Positions 7,307 to 15,597 of a stretch of DNA of 64,000 nucleotides are shown piece by piece. Positions within the stretch are counted from its first letter, which is position 1. Each line of letters begins with the position of its first letter. Location of the stretch: assembly GCF_900094575.1 (NCBI RefSeq), contig NZ_FMAE01000008.1, positions 248,001 through 312,000 of the forward strand, read 5' to 3'. The position numbers and the translations under genes were made by a program. Below the pieces are notes generated by a model, which ran no database searches, was not told where the DNA came from, and worked only from the letters and a program-made list of their open reading frames with translations. This DNA is from Bradyrhizobium yuanmingense. Its GTDB lineage: Bacteria > Pseudomonadota > Alphaproteobacteria > Rhizobiales > Xanthobacteraceae.

Positions 7307-8740
7307 TCAACCTTTGCGGATCTTTGCGTAGGCGGCGAGCGCGCGTTCGCGTGCCCTGGCATGATCGACGATCGGTTGCGGATAGGTCTTGCCGATCGTG
7401 ATGCCCGCGCTCGCAAGCTCGATCGGCGTTGCCTGCCAGGGCCGGTGGATCAGCTTGGCGGGCAGGGCCTTCAGCTCCGGAACCCAGCGTCGAACATAGG
7501 CTCCATCAGGATCGAACTTCTCGCCCTGGAGCTGCGGATTGAACACGCGGAAATAGGGCGCAGCGTCCGCGCCGCAGCCGGCGACCCATTGCCAGTTGGC
7601 AGGATTGCTGCCGGCGTCCGCGTCGACCAGCGTGTCCCAGAACCAGGCCTCCCCCTCGCGCCAGTCGATCAGGAGGTGCTTGACCAGGAAGGAGGCCACC
7701 ACCATCCGCACCCGGTTGTGCATCACGCCGGTGTGCCAGAGCTCGCGCAGGCCGGCATCGACGATGGGGTATCCGGTGCGCCCGCGCTGCCAGGCGGTGA
7801 GCGCTTCTTTGTCGGGCTGCCAAGGGAAGCCATCGAAGTTCGTCTGCAGGTTTTGGGTGGCGAGCTGGGGATGATCGTGGAGCAGGTGGCGGCAGAATTC
7901 GCGCCAGCCGAGCTCGCTCAGGAATTTATCCACACCCTGCCCGAGTGCCGGATCTTCCGCCGCGGCGAACCGGGCGGCGTGCCAGAACTGACGCGGGCTG
8001 ATCTCGCCGAAGCGCAGATGCGGCGACAGCCGTGAGGTCCCGTCTCGGTCCGGACGGTCGCGGTCGCCCACATACATTCGAACAGTGTGCTTGAGGAAGT
8101 CGCGCAGGCGCAGATGGGCGGACGCGGCACCGGGGGTCCATGCCTCGCGCAGGCCGCCCGCCCAATCGGGCGTGGTAGGCTCGAGCGTCCAGCTCTCCAG
8201 TCGATCGCTTGCGATGCTCGGTGCAGGGCCCAGCTGCTTCGGCGCGGGCAGGGGCTTTGGCGGGTCGCCGAGGGCCAGTACGCGGCGCCAGAACGGGGTG
8301 AACACGCGCAGGCCCCGGCCGTCCTTGGTGCGGATCGCCGCGGGCGGGACCAGCAAGTCGCCCGGAAAGCTTTGCGCGTGCATGCCGAGCTTCGCAAGGG
8401 CCGCTTGGAGCTGTCGCTCAACCGCCTGATGGGGCGCCTGCGTGATCTCGTTCCAGTAGACGGCGCGGGCACCGCTCTGTCGCACCACCTCAGGGATCAC
8501 CTTGGCCGCCGGTCCTCTGCGCAGGACGAGCGAGCCGCCGCGCGCGGCGATCTCGGCTCCGAGCGCCCGCAGCGACTGCGCCAGCCACCAGCGTGCCGCA
8601 CCGCCCGGCGCTCGCCCCGCCGCCTCGTCCAGGACGTAGAGGCAAAGCACCGGCGCTCCGGACTTGGCGGCGGCGTGGAGGGCGGGGTGGTCGGACAGGC
8701 GGAGATCGTCGCGAAACCAGACGATGACGGGCGGGGTCAG
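7307..8740 (-). CDS. phr: Deoxyribodipyrimidine photo-lyase (apparent CTG start)
   Basis: Repairs cyclobutane pyrimidine dimers using light, FAD and an antenna. With a CTG start at 8740 it is 477 residues, the normal length. The N-terminal strand PPVIVWFRDDLRLSDHPAL is the class I photolyase signature. The FAD domain is intact: WREFCRHLLHDHP, then GYPIVDAGLRELWHTGVMHN, then WFWDTLVDADAGSNPANWQW. Upstream of codon CTG 8740 the frame hits a TAA after four codons, and no ATG, GTG or TTG precedes the signature. A GTG at 8650 would delete the first strand. A gagg Shine-Dalgarno sits six bases before the CTG. Either the CTG is used or an ATG was mutated. Confidence 0.85.
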   Translation of the reverse strand: MTPPVIVWFRDDLRLSDHPALHAAAKSGAPVLCLYVLDEAAGRAPGGAARWWLAQSLRALGAEIAARGGSLVLRRGPAAKVIPEVVRQSGARAVYWNEITQAPHQAVERQLQAALAKLGMHAQSFPGDLLVPPAAIRTKDGRGLRVFTPFWRRVLALGDPPKPLPAPKQLGPAPSIASDRLESWTLEPTTPDWAGGLREAWTPGAASAHLRLRDFLKHTVRMYVGDRDRPDRDGTSRLSPHLRFGEISPRQFWHAARFAAAEDPALGQGVDKFLSELGWREFCRHLLHDHPQLATQNLQTNFDGFPWQPDKEALTAWQRGRTGYPIVDAGLRELWHTGVMHNRVRMVVASFLVKHLLIDWREGEAWFWDTLVDADAGSNPANWQWVAGCGADAAPYFRVFNPQLQGEKFDPDGAYVRRWVPELKALPAKLIHRPWQATPIELASAGITIGKTYPQPIVDHARARERALAAYAKIRKG

Positions 8741-8856
8741 GGAAGGCCTCGTTTACCAATTGGAAACCGTACGGCGTGCGGCGGTGGGAACCCGTCGTTA
8801 ATGCGGCTGTAAGTCAATTGCACCAATATGCAGGAATTACGGGGGTCATTCCATCC

Positions 8857-10587
8857 ATGTCCAATCTTCTAACGGCGAAGTTCCTGCCGCGGTTCAAGCT
8901 CGGCACCAAAGCGGTCCTGTGCGCGGTGCTGCTGATCGCAATGAACACGGCGCTCGTGGTCGGCGCCGGCTATTGGTCACTGACATCCGCCTTCACTGAC
9001 CGCGCCCTGCGCGACATCGAGGTCAATCTGCGCACGCTGGGGCTGGCCTTTGCGGAGACCGTTCCCGAAGCCAAGATCACGATCCGAGACGGCGCGGTGG
9101 TCCGCGCCGAGATCCCCAAAATGCCCGACTTCAGGGATCACGCCATCGTCGACCGGGCGGTGTCCTATGTCGGCGGCAACGCGACCCTGTTCGTGTTCGA
9201 CGCGGCGAGCGGACAGTTCATCCGCCGCTCGACCAACGTGAAAAAGGAAAACGGCGACCGCGCCGTCGGGACCCAGCTGGCCGCCGATCATCCGGGGCAG
9301 GCCCCGCTGCGCCGTGGCGAGGCCTATAAGGGGCCGGCCACGCTGTTCGGCAAGACGTTCATGACCGCCTATTTCCCGATCGCCGATGGCACCGGCAAGG
9401 TCGCCGGCATTCTCTATGTCGGCATCCCCATGGTGCAGTTCGAGGGCATGCTGTCCCAGGCGATGGAGAGCATGGCGGCCGCTGCCGGGCTTGCCGCGCT
9501 TCTGGTGCTGGTCCTGACCCTGCTGGTCGTCCGGCGCATCACCCGGCCCCTGACCTCGGTGACGCATTCGCTCACCGCGCTTGCCAACGGTCAGAGCGAC
9601 GTCGCGATCGAATGCGAGGACCGTGCCGACGAGATCGGCGAAATCGCCCGCACGGTCGCGGTGTTCAAGAGCAACTCGCAGGAGCGGGCGCGCCTGCGCA
9701 CTGAGCAGGCAGCGGCAACCGCTGCCGCAGCCGAGCAGCGCAAGGCCGAGCTGCGCAACTTCGTCGAGGGGTTCCGCGGCAGCGTCGGCGGCATTCTCGA
9801 CAAAGTGCTGGCATCGTCCGGCGAGTTCGAGCGCGCCGCGCGACAACTCACCGACGCCGCGCGCTCCACGGCAGATCTGTCGGCGCAGTCGGCGGGAGCT
9901 TCCGAAAGCGCCTCCGAGCATGTGCGTTCGGCGGCGTCCGCTTCCGACGAGCTGTCTCAATCCATCTCCGAGATCACCCGCCGGGTGCAGGAATCGAACG
10001 AGATCTCCGCCGAGGCGGTGCGGCAGGCCGAAGCGACGGACCAGCGCATCGCGCAGCTCTCGGAGGCCGGCTCGCGCATCGGCGACGTCGTCAAGCTGAT
10101 CACCTCGATCGCCGAGCAGACCAATCTGCTGGCGCTGAATGCGACCATCGAGGCTGCACGCGCGGGCGATGCCGGCCGCGGCTTCGCGGTGGTGGCTCAG
10201 GAGGTCAAGACGCTCGCCGGCCAGACCGCGAAGGCGACCGACGAAATCTCGAACCAGATCGAGAGCATGCAGCTTGCGACCGAGGAATCGGTCGCAGCCA
10301 TCAAGGCGATCAGCCAGACGATCGAGCGCATCAGCGGCATCGCAGGCTCGATCTCGGCGGCGGTCGAGCAACAGAAAAGCGCGACGCACAACATCGTGGC
10401 CAGCGTGCGCGCCGCGGTGTCAGGCACGGCCGATGTCGCGGTCAATGTCCGTCACGCCGCCAAGGGCGCCAGCGAGACGGGCGAAACGTCGAGCCGCATG
10501 TTTGCTTCCGCCCAGGCGCTGTCGGGCGAGAGCCTGCATCTGAAGGCCGAGGTCGAGAGCTTCCTCGACCGCGTGCACGCGGCGTGA
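8857..10587 (+). CDS. Methyl-accepting chemotaxis protein with Cache sensor
   Basis: A 576-residue inner-membrane chemoreceptor. TM1 lies at about residues 19-45 (AVLCAVLLIAMNTALVVGAGY), followed by a periplasmic Cache domain (about 50-200) ending in GKVAGILYVGIPM, TM2 at about 205-227 (AGLAALLVLVLTLLVV), a HAMP domain beginning RRITRPLTSVTHSL, and a cytoplasmic signalling domain with the conserved hairpin tip IAEQTNLLALNATIEAARAG near residue 425. It should feed a CheA/CheW array, none of which is encoded here. ATG 8857 was chosen because upstream in-frame sequence is unlike a protein N-terminus. The ligand is unknown. Confidence 0.93.
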   Translation: MSNLLTAKFLPRFKLGTKAVLCAVLLIAMNTALVVGAGYWSLTSAFTDRALRDIEVNLRTLGLAFAETVPEAKITIRDGAVVRAEIPKMPDFRDHAIVDRAVSYVGGNATLFVFDAASGQFIRRSTNVKKENGDRAVGTQLAADHPGQAPLRRGEAYKGPATLFGKTFMTAYFPIADGTGKVAGILYVGIPMVQFEGMLSQAMESMAAAAGLAALLVLVLTLLVVRRITRPLTSVTHSLTALANGQSDVAIECEDRADEIGEIARTVAVFKSNSQERARLRTEQAAATAAAAEQRKAELRNFVEGFRGSVGGILDKVLASSGEFERAARQLTDAARSTADLSAQSAGASESASEHVRSAASASDELSQSISEITRRVQESNEISAEAVRQAEATDQRIAQLSEAGSRIGDVVKLITSIAEQTNLLALNATIEAARAGDAGRGFAVVAQEVKTLAGQTAKATDEISNQIESMQLATEESVAAIKAISQTIERISGIAGSISAAVEQQKSATHNIVASVRAAVSGTADVAVNVRHAAKGASETGETSSRMFASAQALSGESLHLKAEVESFLDRVHAA

Positions 10588-10593
10588 TTCTGG

Positions 10594-10683
10594 GTCATCA
10601 TCCCGGGATGGTCCGAAGGACCAGCCCCGGGATCTCGAGATCTCGGGTTCGATGCTGACGCATCGCCCCGGGATGACTTTTTG
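10594..10683. repeat. Palindromic intergenic repeat (Bradyrhizobium type)
   Basis: Nested palindromes (catcccgggatg, ggtccgaaggacc, ccccgggatctcgagatc) end in gggatgactttttgg. I recall nearly the same text as a dispersed repeat in Bradyrhizobium genomes. It sits between the convergent chemoreceptor and peroxiredoxin genes, and the terminal T run could make it a transcription terminator for the chemoreceptor. A short related fragment appears near 24012-24034. Confidence 0.6.
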
Positions 10684-10709
10684 GGGCCGCTATCCGCGAC
10701 CGCCAAAAG

Positions 10710-11369
<660 letters not shown>

Positions 11370-11762
11370 GATCTTACCTCATCTCATTGAATCTAATCGA
11401 GAATTCGTCTCCGGCCGTCACATCCATTATAAGGGCTTCGCCGGCCTAAGTGAACGCCAACTGAACCGGCTCAAGTAAAATGTGAATTCCTTCTTTGAAG
11501 AGCCGATTTTCTAGCAACTTATTGTTACAGCGGCAGCTGCGGCGAAACAGCTCCACCCGGGGTCACACGGTCTCGCTCGCCCCGATAATGCCTTTTATGA
11601 CTTTCATCACGCTCGCCCGGCGCGTTCTAGAACCAGATTGGTCCTGATAGCGACCAATTGGCAACCATCTAGAAAAGTCGCGATCCCCGTATCGAATCGT
11701 TAACCACCCCTTTACGCCGGCATGGAAATGCTGGTCGATCAGAAGAAGTCTGGAAGTGAACT
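11370..11762. other. Divergent intergenic region, no gene seen
   Basis: About 390 bases between the divergent peroxiredoxin and hypothetical genes, lower in GC than the flanking genes. It should carry both promoters. No convincing reading frame, stem-loop or known operator was found by eye. Confidence 0.5.
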
Positions 11763-12335
11763 ATGTCCGCCGCTGCGCCTAAGCCCACCGAGCCGTCGTC
11801 CCTCGTGCCGTCCTGCCGCGATACCGCAGCTCATGCCCTTTCCGTCGTGCGGGACGGCGTGATCACGGGCGAAGGCCCGACCACCAAGGGACGGGTGCAT
11901 TTCTCCCGTTCGCTCGACGCCGATGACACCGCCTGGTGCGTGCGCATCCTCACCGCCACCGCCGTCAACGACCAGCCGGTCAGCCGCGCCGAGGCCGAAG
12001 TTCTGTTCGAGATCAACGAGGCCGCGACGGAGCGCACCGATGGCGGCCGGTTCGACGACCTGCTTGCCAAGGCGGTCGCCCATTATGCCGCGAGCGCCTC
12101 GGGCCTGAAGGTGCCGCCGCGCAGCGTCGCGCTGTCGGCCGACACCGAGATCGAGAGCTGGGCGCCGTCCTATGCCTCCAAGGTCAACAGCGAGATGCTG
12201 GAGTGGATCGCCGGCCAGATGCGTGGCAAGCGCCAGAACAACCGTCGCCTGATGGCGATGGTGGCGACCTTCCTCGGCGCCACCGCACTGCCTCTGGCAG
12301 GCCAATTGCCGAACGTGTTCGACATCGGGATGTAA
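11763..12335 (+). CDS. Hypothetical protein
   Basis: A 190-residue protein without a recognisable domain. It has no signal peptide. The middle is mixed helix/strand, and residues about 168-183 (RLMAMVATFLGATALPLAG) form a single hydrophobic stretch near the C-terminus that could be a tail anchor. Codon use and length support a real gene, and it starts at a good ATG preceded by ggaagtgaact. It is followed by a gene-poor repeat region. Function unknown. Confidence 0.65.
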   Translation: MSAAAPKPTEPSSLVPSCRDTAAHALSVVRDGVITGEGPTTKGRVHFSRSLDADDTAWCVRILTATAVNDQPVSRAEAEVLFEINEAATERTDGGRFDDLLAKAVAHYAASASGLKVPPRSVALSADTEIESWAPSYASKVNSEMLEWIAGQMRGKRQNNRRLMAMVATFLGATALPLAGQLPNVFDIGM

Positions 12336-12380
12336 GGCAAATGGGCCGCGGTCGCGGCTCGCAGCGTCGTTCGGTTTCCT

Positions 12381-12517
12381 CCTGTCCCGGACGCGGCGCA
12401 GCGCGTAAGCGGTGTGGCGCAGAGCCGGGACCCAGGACACCGCGCGGTTCGCTGTGACATGGGCCCCGGCTCTGCAGCGCATCGTCCAAGAGACGCCGCG
12501 CTGCGTCCCGGGCACGA
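12381..12517. repeat. Long imperfect palindrome, Bradyrhizobium-type repeat
   Basis: An outer arm beginning tgtcccggacgcggcgcagcg is mirrored by cgctgcgtcccgggca. An inner stem of 16 bases, gcagagccgggaccca against tgggccccggctctgc, has one mismatch. The text matches a dispersed element I recall from Bradyrhizobium intergenic regions. Confidence 0.6.
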
Positions 12518-12551
12518 GACCTGAGTTTCAGGCAAACAACTGTCTCAACAG

Positions 12552-12632
12552 CGTCATTGCGAGCGCAGCGAAGCAATCCAGAATCTTTCCGCGGATACAT
12601 TTCTGGATTGCTTCGCTGCGCTCGCAATGACG
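12552..12632. repeat. REP-like inverted repeat, copy 1
   Basis: Two perfectly complementary 31-base arms, starting cgtcattgcgagcgcagcg and ending cgctgcgctcgcaatgacg, flank a 19-base loop. A second copy with nearly identical arms but a different loop lies at 53221-53300. Confidence 0.85.
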
Positions 12633-12689
12633 GGGCAAGTTGCGACACCGCGTCTCTCCAATTCGCGTGACTCGCAGGCACGCTTCCGC

Positions 12690-13235
12690 ATCCTCGCGGC
12701 TCATTTCGCCCGAGCTTTGCCTGTCGTCCGACCCTCAATTGAAAGAGGGCGCAGGGAAGACCGGGTGCCGGCCGGGCACCCACGGTCCACTGTGCGAAAG
12801 GTGGCAACGAAGAATTTGCACAGCGGCATACAGGTGAAGCCAAACATCCGGCCTTCCCTGCGCAGTGGCTTTACGGCTTATGTCGTGCTCTCCTCGGGGA
12901 GCGATGCACTATTGCCCCCGTCGCCCCGCGGATGGCTGATGCGCTTGCCCGGTTGGGCCGCAACATCACCGCAAGACTTGACGCACAGACCCCGGGCGTC
13001 AGGACCACACGATTTTGCCGTACGCCGATGACACCGGTCGTATGCGCGAGGTCTTTGCTCACGGCTCTCCGCCCTGCAAACCCTTTCGCGCCAACGCCAT
13101 CAGCGTCCACCGCCCCCCGGCCCGCGTTCGTGACGATCGCGATACGCCCCTCTTCCTTGGGCCGGGTTGCGCGACACATAGGCGATTTCCGAATTTCGGT
13201 AAAGCGGAATATTTTGGGCCGCGTGCGTTGACCCA
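12690..13235. repeat. Decayed dispersed-repeat block, no intact gene
   Basis: On the plus strand, fragments in shifting frames read GAGKTGCRPGTHGPLCERW, then NIRPSLRSGFTAYVVLSS, then LTHRPRASGPHDFAVRR, then ASTAPRPAFVTIAIRPS. I recall these strings from many short 'hypothetical proteins' scattered in Bradyrhizobium genomes, always in intergenic positions. No frame is continuous here, so I treat it as non-coding repeated DNA, not a gene. Confidence 0.5.
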
Positions 13236-13288
13236 TAGATTGGATGTTTTGCCCGTCGGGCAACGCAAGGGATGGTAGCTGCAACCAT

Positions 13289-13609
13289 TCAATCCGGCGC
13301 GGTCTGCGCCGTCGGTGGATTCGGTGCAAGCGCCTGCGCCGGCTTCGTCGCGGCCGGATAGAGCTCGGTCTTGGCGAGATCGCGGCGGAGCGACGATGGC
13401 GCCGCGTGCAGGGCAAAGGCGATCGCGATCTGCGTTCTGTTCTGAAGCCGGTACTTGCGCATGATGTTGCCGATATGCGCCCGCACCGTGTTCTCCGAGA
13501 TGTTGAGCTCGTAGGCGATGTTCTTGTTCTGCATTCCCCGCGCGATCAGCGTCATCAGCTCCCGTTCGCGCGGCGTCGGTGCGATCAAGTCCTTCGGATC
13601 CGAGCTCAT
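13289..13609 (-). CDS. Small LuxR-type DNA-binding protein (HTH only)
   Basis: A 106-residue protein with a single LuxR/GerE helix-turn-helix domain (residues about 15-75: TPRERELMTLIARGMQNKNI then ISENTVRAHIGNIMRKY). There is no receiver or ligand domain. The C-terminal ~35 residues are Pro/Ala-rich. ATG 13609 has ggagg eight bases upstream and is preferred over 13639. It lies 42 bases downstream of the MacB-like permease on the same strand, so it may be the last gene of that operon and regulate it. That is inference. Confidence 0.8.
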   Translation of the reverse strand: MSSDPKDLIAPTPRERELMTLIARGMQNKNIAYELNISENTVRAHIGNIMRKYRLQNRTQIAIAFALHAAPSSLRRDLAKTELYPAATKPAQALAPNPPTAQTAPD

Positions 13610-13651
13610 GGCTGATGCCTCCCTGGCCTTTGCGAACATCCCGGCATGCTC

Positions 13652-14875
13652 TCACTCCGTCTTGAGCGCCTCGATCGGGCTCAGCTTGGACGCCTTGTGG
13701 GCTGGATAGAAACCAAAGACGAGGCCGGTCGCGATCGAGAAGACGAGAGACAGGCCGATCGCCTGGCCGTCGATCGAGGTGACCCAACCGGCCATGCGGG
13801 CGACCGTCATCGAGAGCGTGATGCCGCCGGCGACGCCGATGGCGCCGCCGAGCAGGCAGAGGACGAGCGCTTCGCAGAGAAACTGCAGACGGATGTCGCG
13901 CATTCGCCCGCCGAGCGCCCGGCGGATGCCGATCTCCCGCGTGCGCTCGGTGACCGACACGATCATGACATTCATGATGCTGATGCCGCCGACGAGCAGC
14001 GAAACCGAGGCGATGGCGACGAGCAGCAGCGCGACGGTGCGGATCGCGCCCTGCTGCGCCTCCATGGCGGCGGCGGGATCCTGGACCTTGAAGTCGTCGT
14101 CCTGGCCGGCGGGGATGCGGTGGCGCTGCCGCAGCAGGTTCGCGATCTCCGCGCGCGCGCCCGCCATCTGACCGTCTGCGGCCACCTTGGCGATGATGTA
14201 GGCGACCGCGTCGCGGTTGATCTTGCTGGCGCTGCCGAGGAAGCGGAGCTTGGCCGTGGTGAGCGGCACGAAGGCGACGTCGTCCTGAGCCGGTCCCTTG
14301 CGGTCGAGCACGCCGACCACCTCGAGCGGGACCTTCATGATCCTGATCTGCGCGCCGATCGGATCGTCGCCGGGTGCGAACAGCTCGCGCGCGACCGTGC
14401 TTCCGAGGATCACGACCTTGCCGGCGCCGGCTTCCTCGGTGGCGGAGAAATAGCGCCCGGCCGCGAGCTGCCAGTCGCGCACCATGAAGTGGCCGGTGGT
14501 CGTGCCGTTGATCGTCGTGTTCCAGTTCTTGCCCTCGTGGATGACCTGCGCCGTTCCCGCGATGGAGCCGGCTGCGGCCTGGATTTCCGGGATCTGCTCG
14601 ATAATGGCCTGCACGTCGCTCTCGGTCATCGTCAGCTTGCTGCCGTCCTTGAGACGCACACCGCCCTGGTAGACCGCGCCGGGGGTGATCATCAGCACGT
14701 TGGCCCCGATCGAACGGATCTGCTCCTGGAGGCGGAGCTGCGCGCCGGCCCCGATCGCGAACACCGTCACGATCGAGGCGACGCCGATCACGATGCCGAG
14801 CATGGTGAGGAAGCTGCGCAGCGGATTGAGGCGCAGGGCGTGCAACGCGATCTGAAAGCCCTGCAGCATCGTCAT
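13652..14875 (-). CDS. MacB/FtsX-type ABC transporter permease
   Basis: A 407-residue inner-membrane protein with the MacB layout: N-terminal TM (about 18-40, RSFLTMLGIVIGVASIVTVF), a large periplasmic domain (about 45-270), then three TM helices of the FtsX domain (about 280-400, including VALLLVAIASVSLLVGGISI and the ERTREIGIRRALGG loop). It couples cytoplasmic ATP hydrolysis to periplasmic movement of substrate toward an outer-membrane exit. Its start overlaps the ATPase stop (ATGA, 14872-14875). Unlike E. coli MacB, ATPase and permease are separate polypeptides. Confidence 0.9.
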   Translation of the reverse strand: MTMLQGFQIALHALRLNPLRSFLTMLGIVIGVASIVTVFAIGAGAQLRLQEQIRSIGANVLMITPGAVYQGGVRLKDGSKLTMTESDVQAIIEQIPEIQAAAGSIAGTAQVIHEGKNWNTTINGTTTGHFMVRDWQLAAGRYFSATEEAGAGKVVILGSTVARELFAPGDDPIGAQIRIMKVPLEVVGVLDRKGPAQDDVAFVPLTTAKLRFLGSASKINRDAVAYIIAKVAADGQMAGARAEIANLLRQRHRIPAGQDDDFKVQDPAAAMEAQQGAIRTVALLLVAIASVSLLVGGISIMNVMIVSVTERTREIGIRRALGGRMRDIRLQFLCEALVLCLLGGAIGVAGGITLSMTVARMAGWVTSIDGQAIGLSLVFSIATGLVFGFYPAHKASKLSPIEALKTE

Positions 14876-15597
14876 GACACAGCGCTCCGTTTCGCCAGAG
14901 CAGGGGTCTGCGTTTCGTCGCCGACGAGCTCGCCGTCATGCAGGTGGATCGTGCGCCGGCACTGGGCCGCGATGCCGGGATCATGGGTGATCATGACGAT
15001 GGTCTGGCCGATCCGGTTGAGCGCGGCGAACAGGGACAGGATCTCGGCACCGGTGCGGCTGTCGAGCGCGCCGGTCGGCTCGTCGGCGAGCACGATCAGG
15101 GGGGAGGCGATCAGTGCGCGCGCGATCGCGACGCGCTGCTGCTCGCCGCCGGAGAGCTGCCGCGGGAAGTGATGGGCTCGGTGCAGCATGCCGACCGCCT
15201 GAAGGCTCGCTTCCGCGCGCGCCATGCGTTCCTTGCGCGCGATGCCGCAATAGACCAGCGGCAATGCGACGTTCTCGATGGCATCGTGGCGGGCGAGCAG
15301 ATTGTAGGATTGGAACACGAAGCCGATGCGGCGAGCGCGCAGGGACGAGCGGCGATCTTCCGTGAGATCGGCAACGTTGGCGCCCTGAAGATAGACCGCG
15401 CCCTCGCTCGGCAGGTCGAGCAATCCGATCATGTTCATCAGCGTCGACTTGCCGGAGCCGGACGGTCCCATCACGGCGACGATCTCGCCTTGCGCGATGT
15501 CGAAACTGACATTGCGCACCGCGGCCACCGCGACGCGCTCGGTGCGATAGGTCCTGCTGACCGACTGGAGGCTGATGAGGGGCGCAGCGGCGGTCAT
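14872..15597 (-). CDS. MacB/LolD-type ABC transporter ATP-binding protein
   Basis: A 241-residue ATPase. Walker A GPSGSGKST, signature LSGGEQQRVAIARAL, Walker B IVLADEPTGALD and a switch His in MITHDP are all present. The subfamily is the MacB/LolD/FtsE group, which drives FtsX-type permeases. ATG 15597 overlaps the stop of the membrane-fusion gene by four bases (ATGA), and its own stop overlaps the permease start, so the three genes are translationally coupled. Confidence 0.93.
   Translation of the reverse strand: MTAAAPLISLQSVSRTYRTERVAVAAVRNVSFDIAQGEIVAVMGPSGSGKSTLMNMIGLLDLPSEGAVYLQGANVADLTEDRRSSLRARRIGFVFQSYNLLARHDAIENVALPLVYCGIARKERMARAEASLQAVGMLHRAHHFPRQLSGGEQQRVAIARALIASPLIVLADEPTGALDSRTGAEILSLFAALNRIGQTIVMITHDPGIAAQCRRTIHLHDGELVGDETQTPALAKRSAVS

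Noticed and set aside
7307..8650. Photolyase starting at GTG 8650
   Set aside because: This start removes the conserved first beta strand of the photolyase domain, which is encoded in frame upstream.
12412..13278. Several 60-130 codon plus-strand frames as real hypothetical genes
   Set aside because: They are broken by frame changes, lie in palindromic repeats and match strings of a dispersed repeat family.
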